Under the pieces are notes generated by a model. It made no database searches, was not told the origin of the DNA, and saw only the letters and a list, made by a program, of their open reading frames with translations. Positions 35,440-47,611 of a stretch of 64,000 nucleotides of DNA are shown here, piece after piece; position 1 is the first letter of the stretch, and the number at the start of each line of letters is the position of its first letter. A program made the position numbers and the translations under genes. Source of the stretch: Rhizophagus clarus (taxonomy: Eukaryota > Glomeromycota > Glomeromycetes > Glomerales > Glomeraceae); the NCBI GenBank assembly GCA_015698045.1, contig BLAL01000004.1:992001-1056000 (forward strand), read 5' to 3'.

Positions 35440-37798
35440 ATGACTCAAAGCGATGAGTTAATTGATGTAAAAACAGGCAATAAATTTGGAAAAGGAATTG
35501 AATTTCGTGAAGGTTCTCCAATTCAACTACTAAATTATCGTGAAAATTCTGAAAATGGAAAGTTTGGTCAAATTCTTCTTAATCCAAAAGCATTAAATAT
35601 TATTCGAGAGATTAATGAACCTCTTGCTATCATTTCTGTCGGTAAATAACTTATTTCAGTAGGATTTACTTTAGTGAAATTTTATAATTAATATTAACGG
35701 TATTTCTTCTTCAGTTGGTTCTTTTCGTCGTGGTAAATCTTGGTTCGCGAACGTATTGCATGGGCGTCATGACGGTTTTGACTTAGGAGCAAAAGTGGAA
35801 GGATGTACACGTGGAATATATATGTGGTCTCCTCCTTTCAAATTAACAAGTGAACAACTTAATGGTGAAATCATTCAAAAACGGGTTATTGTTTTAGATA
35901 GCGAAGGGATCGATGATCCTTCACAGGATGAGAATTGGGCGACGAAATTGTTTATTTTATGTTTAGTCATTTCTTCAACTTTTGTATATAATATCAATGG
36001 AATTGTTGGTAGAGATGACATAGGAAAATTGCATTTAATGACGGATTTGAGTAAATTTATTAAAGAACCGGAATATGGAGATTTTTTACCAAGATTAGTT
36101 ATTTTATTACGTGATTTTAGTTTTGAAAACCCAGATAACTTTAAAGATTATTTCTTGAAACAAATGAACCGTATAAATACTGAGGGTGAGCTGATTTTTA
36201 AATAAATTTGATTTGTTGATATTTGAATACAATTTATTAATTGAATTTTATTTTTAAAATTGTAGCTGCTACGGCTATTCATCAATTCTTTTGCGATTTT
36301 GATGTGCATGGGTAAAATATAATTATGAATTCGTTTTTTGATATATAATTATTAATTTGTTTTTTTTATGCTATAATTATTTAATTTTGATTTTTTTCCT
36401 TTTATTTAATTTTTTCAGTTTATCGGTAAATTGAAATTTAAACTAAGTAATAATTTATTTCTTAATAATTATTATCTTATCTTAACTATCTAATATTTAA
36501 TCTTCAGCCCCCGGGATGCAAAAAAAGATTGTTACAACACATGGAAGAAGTCAAAACTGATGAACTCGATGAAGAATTTGTTGAAGAAGTAGTTAAAACA
36601 GTAAAATCAATTTACTCCCACCTTCCTTTAAAATATATAGGTTCTTCCACTATGCAAGGAATATCATTTGTAAAATTCCTGGAAAACGTCGTTGAAAGTA
36701 TGAATAATTCAGAAACTTCGACTCTTCTCTCAATTCCTTCCGAATATGAATCCATTATTCAATTTGTTGCACAAGAAGCGATAAAGGAATCTGTAGGAAA
36801 ATATAGAGAAAGAATGGGTTCTCTAATAAATGAAGGAGAGTTACCAATGTTATGGGAGGAATTTGAAAAGATGCATTATGAATGTATTTCGGAAGTTGAT
36901 AAAGTATTTTTTAGAAAAATAATTGGAAGCCCTACACAAATTGGTGATTTTGCCGAACAATTGAAGAAAGAAACTTTCAAATTTAAAGAAGAGTTAGCGA
37001 AGAGAAATTCTAAAGAATTAACAATTTATAATGAAAATATTGCAAAATCGTTATGGAAAAAACATATTGAGATTAGATTAAATAAAAATGAAAATGAATC
37101 ATTTAAGGTATAGTTGAAAAATCTTATTTTTATTTTCATATTTATTTCACTCACATAATAATAATTACCGTATATTTCTTAAATAGGATATTGAAGAATT
37201 TCAAGGAGCATTGAAATTATTTGAATCAAATTATAATGAATCGATGAAAAAATCTCCCGAAGCTACTGAAATAATTGTTTCCTATAAACAACATCAATAT
37301 CTACATGCAATTGATCATGTAACACAGTTAGGCGCAACATTAACGGCAGAAACAATGTATGTCAAAGAAGAAGCTGATAGATTACTGTTAGAGGCTGAGG
37401 CACGTGTAGACAAACTTCGTTCAGAGATTAATGCATTGACACGTGAACGTAAAGAATATGAAAAAAACGCAAATAAGAAAATATTAGAATTACAAACAAA
37501 TATTGAGCAACAAAAAAAATCACAAGAAGAAATGAAACAACGTTTTATTGAAGAAAAAGATTGTACCGTTAAAGAGTATGAATGCAAATTTGAAAAAATA
37601 GAACAAATGAATAAAGATTATGAAAGGGTCATAACTGAATATCGTGATAGTATAAGGACATTAACTTTAGGAAATGAACAACTTGAAGAAAGCTTAGTAC
37701 AATTTAGGAAAAATTTTCAAAAAATTCAAGATGAAAGAGAGGAGGAATTGCTTAATAATAAAGATAATAAACGAAAACTATCATGTATCTTTATCTAG
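35440..37798 (+). CDS. GBP-type large GTPase, copy C
   Basis: Exons 35440-35641, 35715-36185, 36266-36311, 36419-36425 (7 nt), 36508-37107 and 37187-37798; summed length 1,938 nt, in frame, 645 residues. G motifs: GSFRRGKS, CTRG, DSEG, LLRDF, the GB1/RHD3 signature. It has the longest C-terminal coiled coil of the three (heptad-rich, exon 6), ending KLSCIFI with a CaaX-like CIFI. Close in sequence to copies A and B, so a recent local duplication with inversion. A role in membrane remodelling or in defence at internal membranes is inferred from animal GBPs only. Confidence 0.9.
36419..36425 (+). other. 7-nt microexon (TTTATCG) in GBP copy C
   Basis: Flanked by ttttttcag and gtaaattg. It joins CAT GG to CCC CCG GGA, restoring frame and giving HGLSPPG. 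Confidence 0.85.
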
Positions 37799-38430
37799 TC
37801 GATGCTCATGGGTAAAAAAAAAAAAAAAAAAAGATTCCAACCTATGAAATTCTACGTAATAAGTATTTACAGAAATATTTATTTATATTCATTTTTATAG
37901 ATGGTTAAATGTATAAAGGCAGTTATCAGTGTTAACAAGATGCCAATCGGGCTTATTATATTATGTTTCTCGAGGCACAAGTTATTTTACCCTGAACTCA
38001 TCCATTCTATAAAGATTATAAAAGCATCCAATCGATTTACAATGTACGTACTACGAAATCCTATCAGCTATAGGAATCAATCAGCGCCAATAAATCGCGT
38101 ATTTCCAGTATTTAATCACGTGTTAATATTATCTGACGCAATCAGTTCGCGAAGAGTAGACTGCTTTTTAGTGGGTTGTTAGTATAATTATTTTAGATAA
38201 CGTAAGTTAATAAAATAAAATAAACAATAAGTTATGAATTTTGTAAGTTGTTTTACAAAACATCGGAAAATTTTATTGTTGTGATATTATTAATGCATCA
38301 CATACTCTAATGGCTGAGAAAGTTGTAATGATACATTATTACCAACTAGACTATAACACATTTTGATTTCTTTATATTTTTTGTAATGTTTTAATATCTT
38401 TACGTATATCATCACATTTCAGATTAAATA
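37799..38430. other. Spacer after GBP copy C
   Basis: A plus-strand ORF (37901-38182, 93 codons) has no motif I recognise and is not called. There is an A-run of about 18 nt near 37816. Confidence 0.4.
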
Positions 38431-39440
38431 TTTTCTCTCCCTTCAATAAACCATTTTTCCATTTCTTCACTAGTAAAATTTTGTTGTTTCATTTTGTTTA
38501 GTAATCTGTTTTCGTTCACGTTCAAATTCTTCAATTACTTCACGAATTGCTTCCTTACGCGCTAATTCTTCTTTTCGTAATCTGCCAGCTTCTTCTCTCG
38601 CATACATTGCTTTTGTTCATTTTTCCTAATCGTGTCGTTGATTTTGTTTGTATGAGATAATTACTTTAATGGCCTCTAGTGATTTCTTCATCGATTTATC
38701 ATGAATGATTTCAATGCCTCTTGGAATTCTTCATTGTTCTGATATTAAAATAAATATGAATTCTGTTAAGTTTGTTGAATAAAAAAAAACAAAATTATAT
38801 AAGTACCTTAAATAAATGTTTTTTTATTATCTAATATATATATTTCTCCAAAGGGACTTTGTTATACTTCGTTATCGTTCAGCCAAACAAGATCATGCAG
38901 ATTTTCATAGACCGATATTTTTATTAAGCATAACAACATTGCATGATTTATACAATTGATATGTTAAAGTAGAGTAAAAAAATATGTAAATGAAAATTTT
39001 TATTGGAAAGTATATAAAGCTTATAAAGTGAGTTAAAAATAATAAAAATTGAATACACAAAGCTTATTTATAATAGTTTATAATGTTATTAATGCAAGTT
39101 CAATAGCGTCAGCACGATAACACTTTTATTGGATGGAGCTATAACCGAATGATTGGATGAAAATGGGCCACGTATGACCGATATAACTACTCCCCCATCC
39201 TATTAATATGTATTTATAAATCATTAATTCTTTATTATTTTTTTCCGCAAATTCTTCCTTAATTTCAAATATTTTTTCATGTAATTGTTTTATAAAACTT
39301 TTTATTTGCATGGGACTTCCAATAATTTTTTCATAAAATAATTTGTCAGTCTCCAAATATATTTATCATGAATTTCTTCCATAATAGTGGTAATTTGCCT
39401 TCATTTATCAGAATATTCATTCTTTCTTCATAATTTGGCG
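38430..39440 (-). pseudogene. Decayed GBP copy D (helical domain only)
   Basis: Minus-strand pieces match the 3' exons of the intact GBPs. 39356-39200 encodes KLFYEKIIGSPMQIKSF and FAEKNNKELMIY (helical domain), and 38740-38450 encodes NNEEFQEALKSF followed by a shifted coiled coil with several stops. An exon-6 acceptor-like site is kept near 38740. No G domain is left. Part of the same local GBP expansion. Confidence 0.75.
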
Positions 39441-40262
39441 ATTTGGTTTACTGGAGAGGGGCTTCTATCATTTCCAAAGGTTTCTCCTCAACAATTATAC
39501 GTACGAAATGTTTCTCAAAAATCCAGCTAGCACTGGTCGCACAGGGCATATGTCGTGTGGCTCAGCAAAACGACTTCCGACTATATTCCCTATCAAAGAT
39601 CATATGAATAATACGGAAATTCAGACTCAAATCATGTGGAAGGTAGAAAACATCGGATTGTATAAAAGTATGGAATAATGATAATGGATTTCTTACACTA
39701 GACAGACACCCTCCTTACTGTAATAATATATGACATGCTTAATATAATATTTACCCTTAAATATTATTCTTTATTATAAGTTAATCATGTCAAATACATC
39801 ATACATGTTAGGCATTTTGTGTACTCTTGATTAATCTGTTCTGACATCTATGACGAATTGTGACTGTAATTGTGACTACTGTATCTTGTTGACATAAGAT
39901 TACTGCAAATTATAAAAAAAAAAGTATTATTATCAAAATTACATTTAATATGACTCGCATATGAAGATATTTCATTGAGATTAGTCAACAAACAGCCATA
40001 TCTCTAGACAATTGACTCAACTTTATCAGTCTTATAGTTTAGGAAATGAGATATATGTATCAAAAGTATAAAATTTAAGTCTAATTTTTAACTTATCATA
40101 CTGATATGATCTTAATCAGAAATAATATAAGATAATATATAAATACAAAGTATCCTTCATCTGTTGCCAATGCAAAAAACTTATTGACTTCCTTATAGAC
40201 TTCCTTATATATAGCGCATCCAAAAACAATTTATTTTATTAAATAACAAAGTTATTTCAAAA
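39441..40262. other. Gene-free spacer
   Basis: No ORF or domain was recognised. It separates the GBP relic D from the retropepsin-like fragment. Confidence 0.45.
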
Positions 40263-40747
40263 ATGATACAATTTGAATTATACAATCCAGAAGATTTTGA
40301 TATATTGCCGGATATTAAAAATAAAGATATTCACAAAGATATTCCAAACGAACTACAAGTAGAATATCTTTCAGCCTCGTCAGAAGAGTCTGGCGGTGAT
40401 ATTTACGGGATCATATACGGTGGTCAGCATCGACCTTTTGTGCAACAACGGTGAAATACAAGTATGATATTAAGGTTGTAATTTTCCTCGTTGATACTGG
40501 GTCTGTAATGACTTTTCTCAGCGAGGAAATGTTAGATAAATTCGGCATATATACAGAACGTCCTTTTCAAGTTCAAATTAATAGTAGGCGAGTGACGATT
40601 ATGAGGTCGCATTCGCACTTCAAGGATATTAATGTTCTGGGGATGGGATTTTTGATGTTATATGCAGATTTATATCTTTGTAGTTGTAATAGTAGCTTTG
40701 TTTTAAAATTTAATCAAAATTGTCCTGATTTTAAAATCGGAGATTAA
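40263..40747 (+). pseudogene. Retropepsin-like protease fragment
   Basis: Two overlapping frames. 40263-40454 encodes an acidic segment ending YGGQHRPFVQQR. 40451-40747, one base off, continues with an aspartyl-protease core: FLVDTGSVMTFLSEEML, a flap-like stretch and INVLGMGFLMLY (hydrophobic-hydrophobic-Gly). The D-T-G triad is intact. The frame change at about 40450 looks like a one-base loss. It is probably the remnant of a retroelement Gag-protease or of the retropepsin-like proteins common in these genomes. The end (40670-40745) is duplicated at 40760-40845. Confidence 0.6.
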
Positions 40748-40849
40748 ATATTTTCTCTCCTTCATTATTTATATCTTTGTATTGTAATAGTAGCTTTGTT
40801 TTAAAATTTAATCAAAATTGTCCTGTTTTTAAAATTTAATTAAAATGCT

Positions 40850-41770
40850 CTGCCATTTTTCCTAATCTGTGGTCAATTGCGGCTGGATATTGATTTTGTT
40901 TGTATGAGATAATTATTTTATTGGCCTCTGGAGACTTCATTTCAATGCTTCTTGGAATTCTTCATTGTTCAGATATAAAAACAAATTTAAAAAAATAATA
41001 TATTTTTAATTAAAATTCTTTAAGTTTATTGAAACAAAATCATATAAGTACCTTAAATAAATGTTTGTTATTATCTATATATCTCTCCCAAAATGATTTT
41101 GTTATTACTTTCGTTATAAATCATTAATTCTTTAGAAAAAATTCTTCCTTAATTTCAAATATTTTTTCATGTGATTGTTTAATAAAATATTTTATTTGCA
41201 TGGGACTTCCAATAATTTTCACAAATAATTTGCCTATCCCCAAAATATATTTATCATGAAACTTTTTCAAATTCTTTTCATAATATTGGTAATTTGCTTT
41301 CATTTATAAGAACATTCATTTTTTCTTCATATATTTCTACGGCCTCTTTTATTGCTATTTGTGCTACAAATTGAATAATAGATGGAGTCGAAGTTCTTGA
41401 ACTAGTATATTCCACGCGTACAACTCTCCACTCTGTCAAAACCGTTATGACGTCCATGCAATACATTTCCAAACCAAGATTTGCCACGACGGATAGGACC
41501 AACTAAAGAAGAGAAATATTATCTCTCATTATTTTCTGATATATGGATATATGGTACTTATCAATAGAAATGATAGCAACAGGTTCACGAATTGTTTGAA
41601 GAATATTTAGCGTTTCAGGAGGTTTCAGGAATAATAATAATTTTGCCGAATTTTTCATTTTCAGATCTTTCATATTTTAATAACTGAATCGGAGCACCCT
41701 TGTGAAATTCAATTTCTCTATCAAAATTGTTGTCATTTTCAATGGATTCGATAAGTTTATAATTTTCATT
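40850..41770 (-). pseudogene. Decayed GBP copy E with internal deletion
   Basis: Minus-strand order: 41760-41590 matches GBP exon 1 (EIEFHKGAPIQLLKY, KFGKIII). 41520-41410 holds the P-loop exon (VGPIRRGKSWFGNVLHGRH, then CTRGIY). It then jumps directly into the helical domain (PSIIQFVAQIAIKEAVEIY, 41400-41280), skipping about 150 residues including DxxG and LLRDF. The 3' parts (41230-41110, 40975-40900) are frameshifted. The P-loop GSFRRGKS is altered to GPIRRGKS. Confidence 0.8.
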
Positions 41771-42104
41771 ACTTTCCATATAATCGAATTTTAAAGGTCA
41801 TAAATCTATAAAAAATTGTTCTTGAAATCATTTTCATAATAATTTTTTTTAAGACCGATTTATAAAGAAGTTTTAAATATTGTATGTTTATTTTAATAAT
41901 AAATAATATATTGTTTACATTGGTCAACGTTACGAAATAACATTGACCAATATAAGTGCAATGTCCATAAAGTAACACCTATCATAATTAATTATAGCTA
42001 TTTTTGATTACAATAGATTACAATAGAACAATAGCTTGGATATCTGTTTCTTTAAGAACTAATATAAATATTATCATTGTTGGAAGGAAATTTTTTATTA
42101 AACA
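41771..42104. other. Spacer
   Basis: No gene seen. It ends at the target-site duplication of the TIR element. Confidence 0.4.
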
Positions 42105-42114
42105 TACCAGATTA

Positions 42115-43794
42115 GGACCCAGAAATATATATATAGGGGTCAGGTGACTAAAAAAACATTTACTATGAGCTGTACGCAAGGGTTTTTTATATGAGTGGTA
42201 CGCAAAATTGACACCTGATATTGAAAATCCTGCAAAAATACGCAATTAAAATTCCAAACCTTAAGGTCACATTTATTATATAACGAATTATTATTTACTA
42301 ATGAAAAATTATATTGATAAACCAGTTCAATCAGATACTCTTCAGTTGTCCGGATTATAGTTTTTAATCCAGACCGAAATATTCGGTCCGAGTTTCAGAT
42401 TACAATATAATCCGGTCTGAATTAAATGGACCAGACCAGGTCTGAACAGGTTTTAATAAATTTAGCGATTTTTTTTTTAATTATTTCATTGTTTATTTAT
42501 TTTTAATAAAAAAAATCGTTTTTACGTTTTTATTAAAAAAATCTTTTTTAAATTAATCAATAAAAAAAATAATAATAATAAATAAACGGTTTTAATAATA
42601 AAAAATAAGTTCACAAAAGAAATTGTACATGAGATTTAAATTATAAACCATTTAATACAATATTTTATTATTCATAACATGCGTTTATACCCTTCCACCC
42701 CTCTACCCAACTACCTCTCAACCCGGCTACCCTCATCAAAGCCGGCACCTATAAAAAAAACAAATAAGAACATTAGTAAATGTTCTTTGTAACAAAAGTA
42801 AAACAACTTTCCTCCCAGTAACTCTTACACCACTCTTGCCCGGTCTAATTCTAAATTCAAGCCAGTACCTACAAAAAAAGAAAAAAAAACTGAACGTTAG
42901 TAACGTTCTTATATCAATATTAATTACTAAATAAAAACCCATACAGCTGCAAGTTTAATTATTTATTATATACTAGTTTTTTTAACTAACACCTCCAGCA
43001 CCTCTAAATAACAATACATTTGAGTTTTATCCTCATTTACCCTTTCCATTCGAAATTACCTTCAAGAGTGGTGCTAGAAAGGCTTGCTCCTATAAAAAAA
43101 GAAAAGAGAAGAATGTTAGTAACGTCCTTATATTAAATATAATAACCTTTTTATATTACCCTTCAGAATATCCAGCAAGAAAGTCCAAGGTGGTCGAAAT
43201 CTAATACATAGAAATAAAACACGAATTATAGTATGTCCAGAAGCGTTCCAGACTTCCAGTAGCGTTCCTAAAGAAAAGAAGTGAATACCTTTCGTCAATA
43301 TACTTGACTAAAGGTCAAATTTTTATGTATTTTTTATTTTTTTTTAAAACATTAGAGTGATGAATTTTTTTTTCTAATGAAAATGTTTTATAAAAAAGAT
43401 TAAACTGATCGAATCATATGATCGATACCCAGGTATTATAATCGGCCTTCAATAGAAAGATATTTGACCGGACCTTATATTTTTTTATAAAAAATTTTTT
43501 CTGATTAATACCACGAAATAAAAAAAAATCCAAACATTTTGGATTTTTTTTATTTTTTTTTTTCAGGTGTGCATCGGACATGTAAAAGCTTTATAGATTA
43601 AATGATATTTCATATTTTATTACAAACTGAATTTCTTACATATAAAAATTTTGAAAATAAATACGCAATCTAATAACCTAACCACGGACAAAAAAATCCT
43701 AAATTATACGCAAATCAAAATCTTACTCCGCCTAACTCTACTATGATGACGACGCATCAGTAGACCCTACCCCTGTATATATATTTCTGGGTCC
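42115..43794. mobile_element. 1.68-kb TIR element with 10-bp target duplication
   Basis: Ends are ggacccagaaatatatatat and its inverted copy (atatatatttctgggtcc), the TIR extending to ...aggggt. Flanks are the exact 10-bp repeat taccagatta at 42105-42114 and 43795-43804. Long target duplications of 9-11 bp are typical of Mutator-like elements. No intact transposase. Inside, three diverged segments (about 42740-43135) each have a minus-strand T-tract/TAG followed by GC-richer sequence and share aacgttagtaacgttctt-like phrases, possibly relic exons or an internal repeat. Confidence 0.85.
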
Positions 43795-43804
43795 TACCAG
43801 ATTA

Positions 43805-44741
43805 TACGTAATCGGTTTATAAAAATTTACTCCATACCTTCGGTTATATAGACTGGGCAAGATTCCATTGGAACTTTACTTCCCGTAAAATTTGCTTATG
43901 ATATTTTATTGTTGTTTTTCTTTAATTAGGCGGACGACAATATATGTCACTTGATTTTATAATTCTTTTGATGAAACTACATATAAATTTTTGACACATC
44001 ACATATTAAATATAATCAAGTTATATAACTACCTCATTATATAAATGTGCCAAGTTATTTATGTATATTCATATATTAAGAAGCAATTTGACTTGATGAT
44101 ATTGATGTGTGTCTTAATCGTTAGATTTTTAATTGTTATTGAAAGTGACGCGTGAAAAAAATAGAAATTGAGAATACAAAACTTGAGAATTTAAAAAGCG
44201 GTATGAATTAGTGTCGAGAAAAAGATAAATTTAATTGGAATATTGTAATATTTTCTGGTGAATTATTGGATAAAATAATACTAACTGAAATATTTATGAT
44301 ATTATGCTGTATAAATCAAATAATGGAAAGAGAAGGAAAAAAGAATTATTTATATAAAAAAAAACAGCAACCAATAAATCAAAAATCATCAGTTTAAGAT
44401 TATTTGAATTTATTATTTTTTAATTGTATACAATCGTGTTTAACAATGTTTAATTTTTCAAACTTTGACAAGTTTTATAAGTAAACATATTTTTAGAAAA
44501 ACAATTACTAAATATTACTACTAATATTACATCACGTCACCTTTTTTCATATAAAATTTTTATTTTTTAAAGTTTACATCATGACTTAACTAAGTGTTAC
44601 GTCATGTCATCTACATGCCATCTATCATGACCAGTTTAAACAAATTAATTATCACTAATAATAAAAAAAACATTATTTCATTTAACTTGTACAAGCAAAA
44701 ATACAGTAAATAATAATGGAAATAAACTAAATAAATCATAT
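43805..44741. other. Intergenic spacer
   Basis: AT-rich, no supported gene. It holds the 3' flank of the MACPF-like gene on the minus strand. Confidence 0.45.
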
Positions 44742-46808
44742 TTACCTTAAGTGGTAAACTATACATATAGCATTGTCCTTTTCGGAAATTCTTGAGGTTC
44801 TTTCTTTACAAATAGAACATGTATTATTGCATTTACATTCAACATATTCTATATTGATTTCCTTACTATTTTGACTTAAAAAAATTGGATAATAATTATT
44901 TTCCTTTGATAAATATAAACTAACACATTTTGGATTTATATTGCTAGCAGATTGTGAAGTAAATTTTCTTTTAAGATCAATAAATAGATTGTTTCCCATA
45001 CTAAATTTGTTAAATTCATAAGGAATTAATTTATGTGTCTTATAAGTACTATTAGTAGAATTATTTGGAATAATAAACGTACAAAATGTAAATTTAGGTA
45101 ATTCAATGTAACAATTTGTTTTTGAGCAATAAGAAAATGTATCTATTATAGATTTACTTCTTCCTTTCCCATCTCCTCCTTCTTTTCCTTTTTCTTTTCC
45201 TTCCTCATTCTCTTGTTTTTCCTCTTCTATATCTAAATAAGTATCGTAAAAATTATGACCAATTGTGATTGAATTCTTTGAAAAATTAAAATCGCTTAAT
45301 ATAGGAATCCCAAAGAAAAGATCTTTTTTTGCAATTAAATCATGTAAATTACGTCCAAGTTGTCCAAGTTGTAGTTTTTTGCTGTATTGATTTGGTGAAT
45401 CACATTCTTTTTTTATCAATTTGACTTCAGTATCAGAGAGAATGAAACCAAAATCAATATCATAACCAATAACCATCAAACCAACTTTCAATTTATAAGT
45501 GCGTGATTGAAATTCCTTTTGAATACCATGGATAATAATACTTGGTTTTCCTTCTGTATTATCATAAATTTGGCAATTAAAAAAAACATTTTTTGAATCT
45601 TCAATATCAATGGCTGTTGCAAAGATATCACAATCTGCATCTTTATTTTTTTGAATAATTCTTGATATGCGTGATGGTATATTATCTAATCCAAAATTCC
45701 GGTACATTCCAGGCATACATAAATCATAATCACAATCTTCAGTACCCATATAAAGTATTTTTTTTCCAATGGATGTAAAGGATTTTTTACGCAAATCATC
45801 AGGTAAAAATTGAAATATTCCAATAGGCTTTCTAAATTCAATACAATCCCAATTTTGAGAATCTTTTAAAGATTCTATCCAATCCTTCTCGGCATTTTCA
45901 TCAAAATCTTTACCGTCAGGATGTTTTCCTCCAAGTAATTTTACATAATTAAAGTTATAGAACTTTGAAACTTTCTTTGTATTAGTATAATTTCCTCTTA
46001 TTTTGTTTATATTCACAGAAACATCTTTGCTTGTGAAATTTTCTGATGACTTATTGGTATCTTCAAAATAAACTCTCCCTCCCAAAATAACTTCGGTTGG
46101 AATGAATTGTCCGTATTCCTCAATTATTTTCTTAAACTCATCCCCAGGATTTTCAGATACAATGGCATTATTTACCGCTTTAATAAATTCTTCGGTTGGT
46201 TCTAATAAATGTTCATCAAATTTTAATAATACTTTTCCAAACTCTATATATTTATATGTTGATTTGACTTCTTCAGTGAAATTTTCATTTTGTGAATATG
46301 AAAATCCAACTTTTACATAATCCATAATACCAATATTAATATCATCATCATTAATAAATAAATTTGTTTTTTTCATCCAATCTTCTTTTGATTCAAATCC
46401 AAATTTACCTTTTTTAAATCCTTTATCATTAATATGATTTATTTCACAATTCTTCATATTGAACGCTCTTTTATTGGCTCTCTTATTTCCATCAAAACTC
46501 ATAATACATCCATAATCTAATTTATATTTATTATTCAAAATATTCCAATCAAGTTCTGACTTTTTTCTTAAATAAATCTGCATTGAATTATCATTGATTA
46601 TTTCTACTATATCTTCCAAAAAAAATTCTGCTTCGCTATCACGAACGATTTCATAAAATTCTTGTTCAGTCTTTTTTGAAAAAAGTAATCCATCATTAAT
46701 TATTTTATGTGCTTCAAGTTTTTTACGAGTTTCTATTAAAGTTTTCTTTAAATCTAAAGAATCAAGTTTAGATTTTGAGTCTTCAATTTCAATATGAATA
46801 TGTACCAT
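44742..46808 (-). CDS. Stand-alone MACPF-like protein, pair 1
   Basis: Intronless ORF of 688 residues. Parts: N-terminal region of about 70 residues (DLKKTLIETRKKLEAHKIIND); a conserved block (KYKLDYGCIMSFDG, about residue 95); a segment EPTEEFIKAVNNAI...EEYGQFIPTEVILGGRVYF (about 205-245) that matches the MACPF signature Y-G-x-x-[aromatic/aliphatic]-x6-G-G; a second conserved half (CDIFATAIDIED, KLKVGLMVIGYDIDF); and a C-terminal cysteine cluster (CKCNNTCSIC). The fold assignment rests on that signature and on resemblance to the C-terminal half of the divergent kinase-Sel1 gene. The stop lies in AAG|GTAAAT, so splicing to a further exon is possible. Starts 339 bp from the facing gene. Function in Glomeromycotina unknown; pore formation is inference. 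Confidence 0.7.
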   Translation of the reverse strand: MVHIHIEIEDSKSKLDSLDLKKTLIETRKKLEAHKIINDGLLFSKKTEQEFYEIVRDSEAEFFLEDIVEIINDNSMQIYLRKKSELDWNILNNKYKLDYGCIMSFDGNKRANKRAFNMKNCEINHINDKGFKKGKFGFESKEDWMKKTNLFINDDDINIGIMDYVKVGFSYSQNENFTEEVKSTYKYIEFGKVLLKFDEHLLEPTEEFIKAVNNAIVSENPGDEFKKIIEEYGQFIPTEVILGGRVYFEDTNKSSENFTSKDVSVNINKIRGNYTNTKKVSKFYNFNYVKLLGGKHPDGKDFDENAEKDWIESLKDSQNWDCIEFRKPIGIFQFLPDDLRKKSFTSIGKKILYMGTEDCDYDLCMPGMYRNFGLDNIPSRISRIIQKNKDADCDIFATAIDIEDSKNVFFNCQIYDNTEGKPSIIIHGIQKEFQSRTYKLKVGLMVIGYDIDFGFILSDTEVKLIKKECDSPNQYSKKLQLGQLGRNLHDLIAKKDLFFGIPILSDFNFSKNSITIGHNFYDTYLDIEEEKQENEEGKEKGKEGGDGKGRSKSIIDTFSYCSKTNCYIELPKFTFCTFIIPNNSTNSTYKTHKLIPYEFNKFSMGNNLFIDLKRKFTSQSASNINPKCVSLYLSKENNYYPIFLSQNSKEINIEYVECKCNNTCSICKERTSRISEKDNAICIVYHLR

Positions 46809-47147
46809 TTTAAGAATAAATTTTCATGTCTTAAAGTAACATAACGTTATTTTATATTATCACAAAAAATGGATTCTAACCAAAAATATGGTTTGTACAC
46901 CAAAAATAAATATTTGTCTCCCTAGTCTCTTACTAAATATAACGTGATCAACATTTCACAATTATTTTATTTATTTGGCTGAAATAGATCGACATTTTAG
47001 CAAGGGGAAACCAAAATTTTATTTTATTGGTTCAATTTGTTGATCACTGTCAATGTGAACAAAATTAGCTTAATAATCTTTAATTAACTTAACGACCTTC
47101 CATAAAATTCGTTGTCTACGAAATTGTTTCAAAAATAATTTTGCGAT
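46809..47147. promoter_or_regulatory. Divergent promoter region, pair 1
   Basis: A 339-bp interval between the start codons of the MACPF-like gene (-) and the kinase-like gene (+). No defined motif recognised. Confidence 0.45.
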
Positions 47148-47576
47148 ATGACTAGCAATTCCGAAGTTGATAAAGTATATAAAGTTATATTTACATGTTA
47201 TTTGCTATTAATATTAATTTACCGTAATTAAAATAATTTTATTTAGAGAAAGGCATATAAGCAAAATAAATACAAAAATATTATTAAATTTTTAGGTACT
47301 ACTATCCTATTAATTATATTGATAAGAAATAAAATATTTAATTTAATAAATTAATTTATATTTTTTATTTAGATAATGGAAATGTGGATTTTGATGATTT
47401 AAATCATTCGTTTGTTTCTGAATATGCAGATAGTAATACATTAGAAAATTATTTAAAAGATAATTTTAATATGTTGGTCTGGGATACGAAATTACAATTT
47501 GCTATTCAAATTGCTGACGCAATTTCGTATATGCACAAAGCAAATATTATTCATAATAACCTCGCAAGTATTTTAA

Positions 47577-47611
<35 letters not shown>

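Noticed and set aside
37901..38182. 93-codon plus-strand ORF after GBP copy C
   Set aside because: No domain or similarity to the GBP exons; likely chance.
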